NCBI RefSeq assembly: GCF_034480035.2
Contig: NZ_CP118753.2
Coordinates: 939,187-1,003,186 of the forward strand
Reading direction: 5' to 3'
Length of the DNA stretch: 64,000 nt
Source of the DNA: Methanosphaera sp. ISO3-F5
Lineage (GTDB): Archaea > Methanobacteriota > Methanobacteria > Methanobacteriales > Methanobacteriaceae
Shown here: positions 1 to 10,787 of the stretch, piece after piece
Layout: each line of letters begins with the position of its first letter
Numbering within the stretch: position 1 is the first letter of the stretch
Notes under the pieces: model-generated
Seen by the model: only the letters and a program-made list of their open reading frames with translations
Told to the model about the DNA's origin: nothing
Database searches by the model: none
Made by a program: the position numbers and the translations under genes

Positions 1-1
1 T

Positions 2-751
2 AAAAACCTAACAGCAAGCTACAGTGGAAGCTACAAGTACAATGAAGCAAAAAGCAAGACAGTAACTGCCCAGATCAAGAAACGAAATGCTAAATTAACA
101 GTAACAACAAGTCCTAAAGCACAGAAACAATACAACAAGATAACATTCACGGCAAAACTAACAGACACAACACCAAACACCAAAAACACTACAGCAATGA
201 GTACTGGTACCAAGGTAATATTCAAGGTTAACGGTAAAACAATAAAAGACAACAAAGGAAACAACTTACAGGTAAAAGTTGTTAACAACACTGCAACCTA
301 CAAGTACACTGTACCGGCTGGTATGGGTGGAATCAGTAAGGACGGGTCAATACGTGACTACACTGTAGAGGCTGTACTGGTAAGTGACACTTACTACCCG
401 GACACAAGGAATACTGCAACCTTCAACATACAGAGAAGTCCAACAAGTATAAACATTAACAAGGTATCTGTAAACAATAAAAACATGTTAACAGTAAGTG
501 CAGATATCAAGGACTACAAGAACAATTATGTTATCGGAAACAGTAGTATAAACATTAAAATTAATGGTAAAAGTTATGTTAACCCTAAAACTGGTAAGAC
601 TCAGAACTTCCGGGCAGTAAATGGTAAATTAAGCCTTAAGAATATTCAGGTAAAACAGGATATTAAAATCAAGAATGTTATGATTGTGACTGGTGCTCGT
701 CAGGCTTACCTTGGACAGCGTAATGAGACAAGTAATATTGTTAAAATTTAA
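2..751 (+). CDS. Adhesin-like protein, C-terminal part (5' end outside window)
   Basis: The frame is open from the window edge to a TAA at 749-751, so only the last 249 residues of a larger secreted protein are seen. They consist of Ig-like beta-sandwich repeats (motifs such as KVIFKVNGKTIKDNKG) and end in TGARQAYLGQRNETSNIVKI. This matches the C-terminus of the next gene almost residue for residue, so the two are tandem paralogues. Methanobacteriales adhesin-like proteins are thought to sit outside the pseudomurein wall and mediate attachment; that role is known for the group, not shown here. An internal ATG at 197 is not a real start. Confidence is high for the family; the size of the whole protein is unknown. 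Confidence 0.85.
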   Translation, partial: KNLTASYSGSYKYNEAKSKTVTAQIKKRNAKLTVTTSPKAQKQYNKITFTAKLTDTTPNTKNTTAMSTGTKVIFKVNGKTIKDNKGNNLQVKVVNNTATYKYTVPAGMGGISKDGSIRDYTVEAVLVSDTYYPDTRNTATFNIQRSPTSININKVSVNNKNMLTVSADIKDYKNNYVIGNSSINIKINGKSYVNPKTGKTQNFRAVNGKLSLKNIQVKQDIKIKNVMIVTGARQAYLGQRNETSNIVKI

Positions 752-1418
752 TCAAACTTTTCTCTTTCTCTCTTTTTTTTTGATATGGATTGCAAATATT
801 ATTCTTTTTTTTAGTGCTATTTTAATCATGGAACATTTGAATAATGTTTAATTTAAATGTAATTAATTCTTATAAGAGCTTCTTTTTTATAAAATATTTT
901 TCTAATTTGAATAATGGTTATTTGATAACTTATTTTAACATATTTTGGTTATTTTGGGATTATTTTAATTATTATCCTTTTTTTATTGTTTATTCATATT
1001 TTTTTAAAATTTAATTGGTTATTTTGTGGGTTGTTTTTTCTTATTCTTCCTTTAATTTTACTATAATATATTTCGTTTTATGATATATTTTTAAATGATA
1101 TGTATCTTATTTTTTGTAGATTTTTATGGGAATGTTTGCCGGATATTTTTTTTTATTTTCTAAGAAATTATAATAAAATTTAATAGTTTTGTAATATAAC
1201 TATATATAGTTAATTTTGTTGTTTTAATAGGGCATAAAATAAATTATATTAGATTAAACAATTATTAATAAAATAAATAACTATATAAATAATTATTAAC
1301 TTTCATATTAATACTTTAAACAATATTATTATTGAAAAAACATATGGAAAAAAACATATTCAAACCCCTTTATAACAGTGGCATTAATTAACTAATCATC
1401 AATCTAAAGGAGGAAAAA
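752..1418. promoter_or_regulatory. Intergenic region with promoter and RBS of the large adhesin-like gene
   Basis: There is no credible gene in these 667 bases, which are AT-rich with long T runs just after the upstream stop (likely transcription end). Near the right end an archaeal TATA-like element (CCTTTATAAC, about 1370-1380) lies some 40 bases before the start codon. A strong Shine-Dalgarno (AAAGGAGG, 1406-1413) precedes the ATG at 1419 by five bases. Together they fix the start of the next gene. Confidence 0.5.
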
Positions 1419-4400
1419 ATGGTGATAAATAAGAAATTCTTCTTCATTTCACTAATAATCATACTTATCATGAGCTTAACCGTGATAAGTGCAACAGATG
1501 ATTCAGGTAATTACACAACAGACCAGACATCACCAACACTCAAAGATATACAATCAGACACCACACCACAAACAACAAAAACCATAAACAAGAACACACA
1601 AACCAACACCAAAGAAGCAGCCAACACGAGCGTGACAAGTTACACACAACTATACGAAACACTCACAAGCTCAACAGCTGATGAAGACACAACAGTAAAC
1701 CTGGGCGGAGATGAAGAAACATATACAATAACCGATACCATAACAGTTAATGAAGCAATAAAAAAACTCGTAATAAATGGTAACGGAAAAACAATAGATG
1801 GAAACAACGAAAAACAATTCCTAATAGTAAATCATGCATGTAACCTAGTAATAAACAACCTTACAATCAAAGGATGTAATAATACAAGAGAACCAATTGG
1901 ACATGTTGGTGGAGGAGCAATCTACACAAACAATACGGATATAACTCTTGAAAATGTTAATTTTATTAACAATTTAGCATATGTAAATCCTAAACCAAAT
2001 ATAGACTATGGTGATGATTATTCATATGCAAGAGGTGGAGCATTATCTGTCAGTAATGGAAAAGCTACCATAATTGGTTCAACATTTGATAACAACAAGG
2101 TAGATTTCCGTCCATATACTTTCGTAGCTGATCCTGATGAATATTATACATATCTTGCAGATAGTGAGGCAGGAGCATTATTTGTGGAAAATTCAACTCT
2201 AGAAATATCAAACTCCAATTTCATTAACAACGATGCAAATTTCTTTGCTGGTGCAATATTAATACAGAATAGTCAGAGTAAAATTAACAATACTTACTTC
2301 TCATCAAACAGAGCATATGCAGGTGGAGCAATCTACTATGATGGGGATGATAAAAGCACACTAGAAATAGCCAATTCAACATTTGAAGATCACGAATACA
2401 TAAAAGAAGTAACCTACTGGGATTTCACTACTGACTGGGAACAAAAAACTCGTTTAGAAGTGGATGGATACGGGGGAGCTTTACTAATACGATCCAATAA
2501 TACTGTAATCATAAACAACACTGTATTCACACATAACCTTGTAGACAAAGGTGCAGCAATAATGTACTATGGTAAAGCTGCAAGTAAACTGATCATAGAC
2601 AAGTCAAAATTCACAGAAAATGGGGTCGATGACACTGAAAGATTCTATACTAATGCAGGTGGAGCAATAAACATAGAAACATTAGGAAATACAACTATTA
2701 CAAACACAATCTTTGACTCCAACACAGCACAAGGATACGGTGGAGCAATAAGCTACTATGGACTATTCTCAACAAACTTGGAAATTGACAACACAACATT
2801 CACATCAAACAAAGCTAATGTTGGTGGAGCAATAGACATGGAAACTATTGGAAAAACCAAAATAACCAACTCAACATTCACCACAAACCAAGCATATTAC
2901 GACGGAGCAATATCATATACATCAATAGACATTAACGGTGACGAGTTCCTAATTGGAACTGAAACAGTAAGCATCGAGGATATGGGTGAAATAAACTTAA
3001 TAATAGATAATTCTATCTTCGAATCAAACACTGCTGAAAGTTATGCTGGAGCAATATCCGCATCAAATCCACAGAACATGTCAATTACAAACAGTAAATT
3101 CAACTCAAACAATGGTACGTTCGGAGCAGTAGCAATCGTTAACGCTCAAGACAATACGGTTATTGAAAATGTTACTTTTGATTCTAACATTGGAATTTTA
3201 AATGGTGGAGCAATCACATTTATCAACAACGCAACTGCAACCATAAAAAACAGCACATTTACAAATAATACTGGTGCAAGTAGTGGTGCAATAGTATACT
3301 TTGGATTTAATGAAAGTAATATTAACATAACAGATTCAGAATTCTATTTAAATGGTTATGCTGAAGAGGAACCTAGTAAACATGGTGGAGCAATAGCTAT
3401 ACAAACATATGGTAATGTAACATTAGACAACAACAATTTCACATCAAACATTGCAGATGAGGGTGGAGCAATCTACTATACCAGCAAATTTGATGAAGAA
3501 TTACAGATTGAATCAAAAGACACTAAACTGGTTATCAATAACAGTAACTTCAATTCACACGTTTATGATTCAAGAATTGGAATGCCAACTTCTGGAGGGG
3601 CATTATATATTGAATCTAATAATTCTGTGATTATAGAAAACAGTAACTTTACAGAAAATCAGGCAGTGCAGGGTGGAGCAATAAATTATAACGGTTACAG
3701 TGAAAGCGATTTGACAATCTGTTCATCAAAATTTGATTCAAACGGAATATTTTCAACTCATGAATCAACAATTGGTGGGGCAATATCGATAGAAAGTGAG
3801 GGTAATATAACAATTAATGATTCCAAGTTCACAGGAAATCATGGACAAGAAGCTGCTATAATATATTATATTAATGCAAATGAAAACACATCATTTATAG
3901 TAGATAAGAGCATTTTTAATTCAAATGGAGATACATATGGTTATAATAGTTACCATACTTATCAAGGAATATACACGAAAAATGTAAAAAACATAAGTAT
4001 TACAAATTCAGAATTCAAAAACAATCTAATGAATTACGGTTTAATTTATTCCGATAATGAATTAGAAAACAGTTCCATATTGATTAAGAATGTAACAATA
4101 GAATCTACGGGTAAAACAGCTCATCATACTGAATCAGCGATAACTCTGTATAATTATGAAAATGTTAATATAATAAATACTACATTCTATGATAATATTG
4201 CTTGTGAAGGTGTATTGTATATACGTTATTCTAATAATACTCTTATCGAAAATTCTACCTTTGATACCAATGGACAAATTCGTAATGCCAACGATGTTAG
4301 TGGTCATATCTTATACATAGAGGATTCAACTAATTTAACAGTATCCAATTCCAAATTCTTTAATAACAGAATAAATAGTGAAGGAGTTATTAGTTTTCAT

Positions 4401-7400
4401 TCACAATTAAATGATACTTATGTGAATATTACTGATTCAGTATTTGATTCTAATAAGGGTACAACAGGAGGAATACTAAACTTACGTACTTATAGTGGTA
4501 ATGTGTATCTTATCAACTCTAACATCACAAACAATGTAGTAAATAATGAAAGTTATACAAGTGAATATTATGGCCTGATAATATACAATACAGCAGATAG
4601 GTATTATGATAGTGATAATTATGAATATATCTACTATAATGGAAGTAACATATACATTAACAACAGTAACTTCATAGGAAACGGTCTTCCAAAAGAATAT
4701 TCAAATATACAACATGCATCTAGTTTAATATATCATGATGCTAACTCAAATTTAACTATTGATAATTCTAATTTCACTGCAAATCGTGGAGGAGATTATG
4801 AAGCAGGATTAATATATTATTCTGATACAAATCCAGACATACTACTACTCATCAACAACACGTCATTCAAAGATAATATAATATTACATACAGGTGAAGA
4901 CATCAGTATCAGGAATATGATAATATATGCACTAGGAAATGTTAGAATTGATAACAGTCTTTTCAGCAACAACCGATTTGATGATTCAAGAATTGTTAAA
5001 GAAAATATGGAAAAGAAAATTACTGTAATTGATGGAGAATGTAATGTAACCAACACAATATTTGTAGATAATTACCATTCCAACTTTATTATCCAGGATA
5101 ACAAAATCGTTCTAGACACTATCAATTATGTATCGACAGGACTATTGGATGATGGTTACATTCCAGACTTTGGAGATGTAGTAATATATGTAGATGAGAG
5201 TGATGAAGGAAAACATTACAAGTTAGTATCAGAAACAGATGCAGAAACAGGAATAAGAAAAACATATGTACAAGACTTCAAGGTAGATGATGAAAATTAT
5301 GTGATAAAAATGGTGGTAAACCAGACCAGCGAATCACAATACTATGAAGATCAAACTTTCCACAACAACACATACTACTTCATATTACCACACGATTATA
5401 AACTAACAGTAAACGCAACAAGCCCAATATACGTGGGAGATAACACAACAATCACAGGAAAAGCATACTACACCAAATCAGATGGAACAATAGTAGCATT
5501 CACAGAAAAACCAGTAGACCTATACATTAACGGAACATACATAGCAACAACAAACACAGACAGTAATGGAGGATACGAATTCAATTACACCGGAAACATT
5601 ATAGGAACACATAATATTACAATAGGATTCAACAAGACAATATACCTGCCAAAAACTACAAACACAACCACATTCACAGTACTAATCAGGGAAAGCATCC
5701 TAAACATTGATGTAAACAATACAAAAATAGGAGACAAAACAAACATCACAATCACACTCAAAGACAAGACAGGTAAACCAATAAGCAACGCACCAATACA
5801 ATACCTCGTAGATGATAAGCTGGCAAACGGCACAACAGATGAAAACGGTACACTCAAAATTACATCTGAAATAGAATACACAGGACATAACTATGTAGTA
5901 GCATCATATGCTGGAAACTACAGCTACACAGATGCAATAAACTCAACAATATTCACGGTAGACAAACTCAACACCACTGCAACAATAACCGCAACAAACA
6001 CAACACTCGGCAAAGAAACAACAATAACCGGAAAAATAGTGGATGAAAACAATAAAGGAATAAAAGTACCAGTAATCATATACATAGACGAGGAAACTAT
6101 AAACACAGAAACTGATGAAACAGGTTCATTCACATTCACATACCCAGCAACATTAGCAGGTGAAAACCATGTTGCAATATTCTATGAAGGAAACGACACC
6201 TACGCAGACAGTACCAACAAAACCAGCTTCCACGTGGAAAAACATAACACCACAATAACAGTAACAGCACAAAACACTAAACTCGGCGAAAAAACAACTA
6301 TCCGAGGAAAACTAGTGGACGAAAATGGTAACAAAGTACCAAATGCACCAGTAATACTTATCATAGAAGATGAAGAAGTAGACCTCACAACCAATGCTAA
6401 TGGTGAATTCACATACAACTACACAACCAAGTATGAAAATGAAAACTTCGTAGAAGTATTCTATGAAGGAAACGACACACACAAGGACAGCTTCAACCAT
6501 GCAAAATTCAACGTAACCAAAAAAGCAGAAGCACAAATTGATATTGATATCTTAAATGATACAGTAGGAAACGTTGAAATAGAAGTAACAGTAACTGATG
6601 AAAAAGCAAAAGCATTACCAGACCAGACAGTGGAAGTAACACTACCAAACGGTACAAAAACAAACATGACCACTGACAAGGATGGTAAAATACGGGTAAA
6701 AGACACTACCTCACCAGAAGGAAACACTAACATAACAGTAAAAGTACCAGACAGTGCAGATGTAACTGGAACAAACAAAACCAAACAGTTCACAATAGAA
6801 CCAGACTACCAGAAAATCATAGAAGACATGAAAGATAAAATACAAGAACTAGAAGACACACTGGACAAACTAAACAAAACTAGTATTATAACAGCAATCC
6901 CAGAGGAAAGCACTGTGGATGATGCAGAAGTCACAGTAACCCTAAATAATAAGATGGGAACACCAATCACTAATGCACCAATAACAGTCAAAAACAGTAA
7001 AGGCGAAATTATTGGTAACGCAAGCACAGATAACAAAGGTATTGCAGTAATACCAGTAGATACCAAAGCAGGAACAGAGAACATCACAGTAACATACTCT
7101 GGAAACAGTAAGTACACACCAGCAGAAACTACTGTAACAATGAAAACAGTTAAAAACAATGTAACAGTAACAGTAGACCCAGTAGAAGGAATAATAGGCG
7201 AGAAAATCACATTAACAGCACATGTCACTGACATTAAGGGTAATCCTGTAAATGGTGGAAACCTTGTATTCAAACTAAACGGTAAAACACTAAGAACAGA
7301 TGGTAGATTTGACAGTAACGCAAGTGCATGGAAGTTCCAAGTTAAAAATGGAATAGTAACAATAAAAATCAATGCTGACCTTTACCTACGTAACACTAAA

Positions 7401-8147
7401 AACCTAACAGCATCTTACAGTGGAAGCTACAAGTACAATGAAGCAAAAAGCAGCACAGTAACTGCCCAGATCAAGAAACGAAACGCTAAAATAACAGTAA
7501 CAATAAGTCCTAAAACACAGAAACAGTACAATACAATAAAATTCACAGCAAAACTAGCAGACACAACACCAAACACCAAAAACACTACAGCAATGAGTAC
7601 TGGTACCAAGGTAATATTCAAAGTAAACGGTAAAACAATAAAAGACAACAAAGGCAAAAACGTACAGGTAAAAGTGGTTAACAACACAGCAACATACAAG
7701 TACAAGGTACCGGCTGGTATGGGTGGAGTAAGCAAGGATGGCAAGGTACGTGACTACAATGTAGAAGCAGTACTGGTAAGTGACACTTACTACCCGGACA
7801 CAAGAGACATTGCAACATTCAATGTCGAAAGAAGCCCAGTAACGATAAACATAGCAAAGGTAAGCCTTAACAGCAAAAACGTGCTTAATGTACAGGCAAC
7901 AATCAAGGACTACAAGGCTAAAAACGTGATAGGCACTAACCAGGTGAACATTAAAATCAATGGTAAAACCTATGTTAACCCTAATACTGGTAAGACACAA
8001 AACTTCCAGGTTACTGATGGTAAGATAAGTCTTAAGAATATTCAGTTAAAAGATGATATTACAGTTAAGAAGGTTATGATTGTTACTGGTGCACGTCAGG
8101 CTTACCTTGGAGCTCGTAACGAAACAAGCAACATAATAAAAGCTTAA
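1419..8147 (+). CDS. Giant adhesin-like protein (beta-helix plus Ig-like repeats)
   Basis: This 2242-residue secreted protein begins with an N-terminal signal peptide (hydrophobic stretch FFFISLIIILIMSLTVISA, cleavage near residue 26). Then comes a Thr/Asn/Gln-rich linker, and from about residue 80 to 1240 dozens of right-handed beta-helix repeats with the recurring pattern NSxFxxNxAxxGGAIxY. From about 1330 to the end there are Ig-like/Big-type repeats (NTTITGKxxDExGxxV), broken by a short coiled coil near residue 1800. The last 250 residues are nearly the same as the preceding partial gene. No membrane anchor or sortase motif is visible, so wall attachment probably uses the C-terminal modules. 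The start is supported by a perfect AAAGGAGG site. The long antisense frames inside it are composition artefacts. Confidence 0.93.
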   Translation: MVINKKFFFISLIIILIMSLTVISATDDSGNYTTDQTSPTLKDIQSDTTPQTTKTINKNTQTNTKEAANTSVTSYTQLYETLTSSTADEDTTVNLGGDEETYTITDTITVNEAIKKLVINGNGKTIDGNNEKQFLIVNHACNLVINNLTIKGCNNTREPIGHVGGGAIYTNNTDITLENVNFINNLAYVNPKPNIDYGDDYSYARGGALSVSNGKATIIGSTFDNNKVDFRPYTFVADPDEYYTYLADSEAGALFVENSTLEISNSNFINNDANFFAGAILIQNSQSKINNTYFSSNRAYAGGAIYYDGDDKSTLEIANSTFEDHEYIKEVTYWDFTTDWEQKTRLEVDGYGGALLIRSNNTVIINNTVFTHNLVDKGAAIMYYGKAASKLIIDKSKFTENGVDDTERFYTNAGGAINIETLGNTTITNTIFDSNTAQGYGGAISYYGLFSTNLEIDNTTFTSNKANVGGAIDMETIGKTKITNSTFTTNQAYYDGAISYTSIDINGDEFLIGTETVSIEDMGEINLIIDNSIFESNTAESYAGAISASNPQNMSITNSKFNSNNGTFGAVAIVNAQDNTVIENVTFDSNIGILNGGAITFINNATATIKNSTFTNNTGASSGAIVYFGFNESNINITDSEFYLNGYAEEEPSKHGGAIAIQTYGNVTLDNNNFTSNIADEGGAIYYTSKFDEELQIESKDTKLVINNSNFNSHVYDSRIGMPTSGGALYIESNNSVIIENSNFTENQAVQGGAINYNGYSESDLTICSSKFDSNGIFSTHESTIGGAISIESEGNITINDSKFTGNHGQEAAIIYYINANENTSFIVDKSIFNSNGDTYGYNSYHTYQGIYTKNVKNISITNSEFKNNLMNYGLIYSDNELENSSILIKNVTIESTGKTAHHTESAITLYNYENVNIINTTFYDNIACEGVLYIRYSNNTLIENSTFDTNGQIRNANDVSGHILYIEDSTNLTVSNSKFFNNRINSEGVISFHSQLNDTYVNITDSVFDSNKGTTGGILNLRTYSGNVYLINSNITNNVVNNESYTSEYYGLIIYNTADRYYDSDNYEYIYYNGSNIYINNSNFIGNGLPKEYSNIQHASSLIYHDANSNLTIDNSNFTANRGGDYEAGLIYYSDTNPDILLLINNTSFKDNIILHTGEDISIRNMIIYALGNVRIDNSLFSNNRFDDSRIVKENMEKKITVIDGECNVTNTIFVDNYHSNFIIQDNKIVLDTINYVSTGLLDDGYIPDFGDVVIYVDESDEGKHYKLVSETDAETGIRKTYVQDFKVDDENYVIKMVVNQTSESQYYEDQTFHNNTYYFILPHDYKLTVNATSPIYVGDNTTITGKAYYTKSDGTIVAFTEKPVDLYINGTYIATTNTDSNGGYEFNYTGNIIGTHNITIGFNKTIYLPKTTNTTTFTVLIRESILNIDVNNTKIGDKTNITITLKDKTGKPISNAPIQYLVDDKLANGTTDENGTLKITSEIEYTGHNYVVASYAGNYSYTDAINSTIFTVDKLNTTATITATNTTLGKETTITGKIVDENNKGIKVPVIIYIDEETINTETDETGSFTFTYPATLAGENHVAIFYEGNDTYADSTNKTSFHVEKHNTTITVTAQNTKLGEKTTIRGKLVDENGNKVPNAPVILIIEDEEVDLTTNANGEFTYNYTTKYENENFVEVFYEGNDTHKDSFNHAKFNVTKKAEAQIDIDILNDTVGNVEIEVTVTDEKAKALPDQTVEVTLPNGTKTNMTTDKDGKIRVKDTTSPEGNTNITVKVPDSADVTGTNKTKQFTIEPDYQKIIEDMKDKIQELEDTLDKLNKTSIITAIPEESTVDDAEVTVTLNNKMGTPITNAPITVKNSKGEIIGNASTDNKGIAVIPVDTKAGTENITVTYSGNSKYTPAETTVTMKTVKNNVTVTVDPVEGIIGEKITLTAHVTDIKGNPVNGGNLVFKLNGKTLRTDGRFDSNASAWKFQVKNGIVTIKINADLYLRNTKNLTASYSGSYKYNEAKSSTVTAQIKKRNAKITVTISPKTQKQYNTIKFTAKLADTTPNTKNTTAMSTGTKVIFKVNGKTIKDNKGKNVQVKVVNNTATYKYKVPAGMGGVSKDGKVRDYNVEAVLVSDTYYPDTRDIATFNVERSPVTINIAKVSLNSKNVLNVQATIKDYKAKNVIGTNQVNIKINGKTYVNPNTGKTQNFQVTDGKISLKNIQLKDDITVKKVMIVTGARQAYLGARNETSNIIKA

Positions 8148-8203
8148 CATGTATATTACAGGGTATATTCCCCTCCCAAAATAACCCCCCTTATCATTTT
8201 TCC

Positions 8204-9314
8204 TTATTTTTCTAGTAGTTCTGCTATTTTTTCTAGATTATCCACTATATCTATTTTCTGTGGACAAACTTTTTCACATTCATAACAGGATATGCAGGCA
8301 GATGCTCTCGCATATTTTCGTGCATAATTATCATAATAAATAGTGTGTAACAATTGATTAGCATTGCATTGCATCTTATTATTATAAACCGAGAAATATT
8401 TTGGAATAGGTATTTCCTGTGGGCATCTAACAGTACAGTAATCACAGTACGTGCATGGTATACTATTAGTTCTAAGCAGGATCTTCTTCACTTGTTCAAT
8501 CATTTCTTTTTGATTGTTATCTAATTTTCTGAATTCATGTACTGTTTTTATATTGTCTTTAACGTGTTCTAGGCATGACATGCCGGAAAGAACAGTGTCT
8601 ATGCCATCATGATCTAATGCGAATCTTAGTGCTCAGGAGGCATTTGTATCATCAGAGTATTCCCGGAATATTTTCTCAGCATCCCTGGGTAAGTGTACAA
8701 GGTTTCCTCCCTTCACGGGTTCCATTACCTTCATGGGTAGACCATACTTTCGTGCTACCTTATAACATTTACCTGATTGTATTGATGGACTATTCCAGTC
8801 AAGATAGTTTACCTGTAATTGAATGAAATCTAATTCAGAATGTTCGCTTATTATCCGTTCTAATACTTCGGGTGTGTCATGAAAAGAGATGCCTAATTTT
8901 CCTATTTTTCCTTCATCTCTGTACTTTTGAAGCTTTTCAAACACCCCGTATTCCCTGCATATGCCATCGTAGAGTTTTCCTGATGGGTTGTGTACGAGGT
9001 AGTAGTCAAAGTAGTTTACACCACACCTTTTTAGTTGTGTTCTGAATATTTCATCTGCACTGTGTGTCATATTGTATACTGGCATTTTATCAGCTATTTT
9101 CACTTCTTCCCTGGGATATCTTTCTATCACGGATTTTTTTTATTGTTTCTTCGCTCTGTCCGTTATGATAAAAGTATCCTGTATCAAAGTAGTTGCCGCC
9201 ATGTTCTATGAAGTAGTCCACCATTCTATTAACTTCTTCATGGTTTATACTACCATTTATTGTTGGCAGCCTCATGAATCCAAAGCCTAATCGTTGAGTA
9301 AACCTGTTCTGCAT
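8204..9314 (-). pseudogene. Aldo/keto reductase with C-terminal 2[4Fe-4S] domain, disrupted
   Basis: Three minus-strand pieces read as one protein. The first is an aldo/keto reductase start (RLGFGFMRLP, then GGNYFDTGYFYHNGQSEE). The second is the barrel core (DYYLVHNPSG, GKIGKLGISFHD). The third is a ferredoxin-like tail with CTYCDYCTVRCP and CISCYECEKVCP, giving two [4Fe-4S] sites. The first break is at about 9137-9144, where a run of eight A (coding strand) shifts the frame; seven A would restore ETIKKSVIERYPREEV. The second is an in-frame TGA near 8633 at a spot where the family normally has Trp (NAS-stop-ALRFALDHDG). The likely start is the ATG at 9314 rather than 9338. Such fused reductases are common in gut anaerobes and methanogens; the substrate is unknown. 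Without recoding the gene is dead. Confidence 0.8.
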
Positions 9315-9493
9315 CACATACCCCCCCCCATATTTCATTAGTTTAAATATTATGTTATGTATGTCATCACTATTTAATATTTGGCTTTTTCTTTCCTATT
9401 TTTTTCACCCATTTATTATGGATTAATTCTAAATATTATAAAATACAGATATAAGTATTAGTATTTTATGATTATTAGTTTTTTGGGATTATT

Positions 9494-10345
9494 ATGATTA
9501 ATAAAGAAGATCTGGAAAATGTTAATCGGGAAACAATGTCCGAGTTAAAAAGTGTTATTCTCTTAATTTTAACATTAATTGACTTAATATTCATTTTTCT
9601 TTCAACTATTTATTCATTTAGTTTTAAGGTAGATAATATTTTTGCTGATTATGATTTTCTTGTTTGTTTATTGTTATTTATTGATTTATCCTATGATTTC
9701 TATACTAGTAATAAGAGTTTCAAGGAATATTTTATTAAGGATAAGCAAATTATCTCCTTATTGTCTTTGCTGCCATTTGATATTCTGTTCAGGTATTTCA
9801 GTGTCTTCCGTTTGTTCAGGTTCCTGAGAATTATTAAAATTGTGCGTGTATGGCATGTTTTAAAGGATCTTGATTCATTATATTACTTTATTAAGCATCA
9901 TATGCTGAAGTTACTCCTGATATTGCTCTTAATTTATGTGGCTTTGTCTTCGGTACTGTTAATTGTATTTGACACTGCTATTGATAACCTGCAGGAAGCA
10001 TTATGGTTTATTGTTGTAACCATATCATCGGTAGGTTATGGTGATATTGTACCTGTTAACCCGATTAGTAAATCATTAGCGGTTTTAACCATTCTTATCG
10101 GAACGGTATCGGTTGCAATTTTCACAGCATACCTGTCTGCAATGTATAATCAGAAGCCTGAAATGGAAAGAAAGGATGCTTTTATAGAATATTTTAATAA
10201 GCTTGATGAGACTAATAAGGCATTGAATGAAAAGGTTTCTGATTTGGATGATAAGGTTTCTGTTATGGAAGAGGAGAATAAGCTTTTGAAGGATAAGCTT
10301 GATGAGATGACTGACAAATTAGATGCCATATCAGATAAGTTATAA
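9494..10345 (+). CDS. Voltage-gated potassium channel, Kv/KvAP type
   Basis: A 283-residue membrane protein of six-transmembrane type. S1 is near residues 20-45. An S4-like helix with regularly spaced arginines (FRLFRFLRIIKIVRVW, about 112-128) follows. The pore loop carries the K+ filter in TISSVGYGDIVP (about residue 180), followed by S6. The last 60 residues form a heptad-rich coiled coil (LNEKVSDLDDKVSVMEEE), probably a tetramerisation domain. The role should be voltage-sensitive K+ conductance across the cytoplasmic membrane. It stands alone, with no RCK/TrkA domain and no partner gene beside it. The start at 9494 lacks a strong Shine-Dalgarno. Confidence 0.9.
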   Translation: MINKEDLENVNRETMSELKSVILLILTLIDLIFIFLSTIYSFSFKVDNIFADYDFLVCLLLFIDLSYDFYTSNKSFKEYFIKDKQIISLLSLLPFDILFRYFSVFRLFRFLRIIKIVRVWHVLKDLDSLYYFIKHHMLKLLLILLLIYVALSSVLLIVFDTAIDNLQEALWFIVVTISSVGYGDIVPVNPISKSLAVLTILIGTVSVAIFTAYLSAMYNQKPEMERKDAFIEYFNKLDETNKALNEKVSDLDDKVSVMEEENKLLKDKLDEMTDKLDAISDKL

Positions 10346-10492
10346 AACTATCACCCCCTCACTGTTTTTTTGCTTATTAGGGATTATTTTATCAATTACA
10401 CCTATTTTACTGATAATAAAGAGTAATATTCAATTAATTTAAAAATCATAATAATATATGAGATATTATAAAAAATGGAGGAGAAATATAGA

Positions 10493-10780
10493 ATGTTAGA
10501 GGAGTATTTACCATTTGTAGGACTGCTAATATTTGGTAATATAGAAAACTTAATTCTTGCTTCACAGGGTGAAGTAAAAAATGCAAAAGTGCTCTCATTA
10601 AGTATAATGAGTATAATCATAGTAATTGCATGGTATGCAATAGGAGCTATACTAACCAAGGAAGCAATCAGATATTCAAACATCATCGACTTTATAGGTG
10701 GATTAGCAATATTCATATTAGGTGTTCAAGCAATCATTGAAGCACATAAATCAAAGAAAAGCAAAAAAAGGTGCAGGTGA
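10493..10780 (+). CDS. Small three-helix membrane protein, first of a pair
   Basis: About 95 residues with three predicted transmembrane helices. The signature GNIENLILASQG recurs exactly in the next gene, and the end GGLAIFILGVQAI resembles the last helix of MntP/LysE-type transporters, which are built from two three-helix halves. I therefore suspect that the two genes encode halves of one small transporter, but this is inference. A GGAGGAGA site at 10477-10484 points to the ATG at 10493 rather than the ATG at 10475. The C-terminus is strongly basic (KSKKSKKRCR). Confidence 0.7.
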   Translation: MLEEYLPFVGLLIFGNIENLILASQGEVKNAKVLSLSIMSIIIVIAWYAIGAILTKEAIRYSNIIDFIGGLAIFILGVQAIIEAHKSKKSKKRCR

Positions 10781-10787
10781 ATAAATT

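Noticed and set aside
4817..7744. Many long minus-strand frames opposite the 2242-residue adhesin gene
   Set aside because: They are by-products of the Asn/Thr-rich codon pattern, hydrophobic and repetitive, without start signals.
8633..8635. Stop-codon recoding (TGA as Trp or pyrrolysine-like)
   Set aside because: Only two TGA cases, both in genes with other lesions; plain decay is simpler. TAG, not TGA, would be expected for pyrrolysine.
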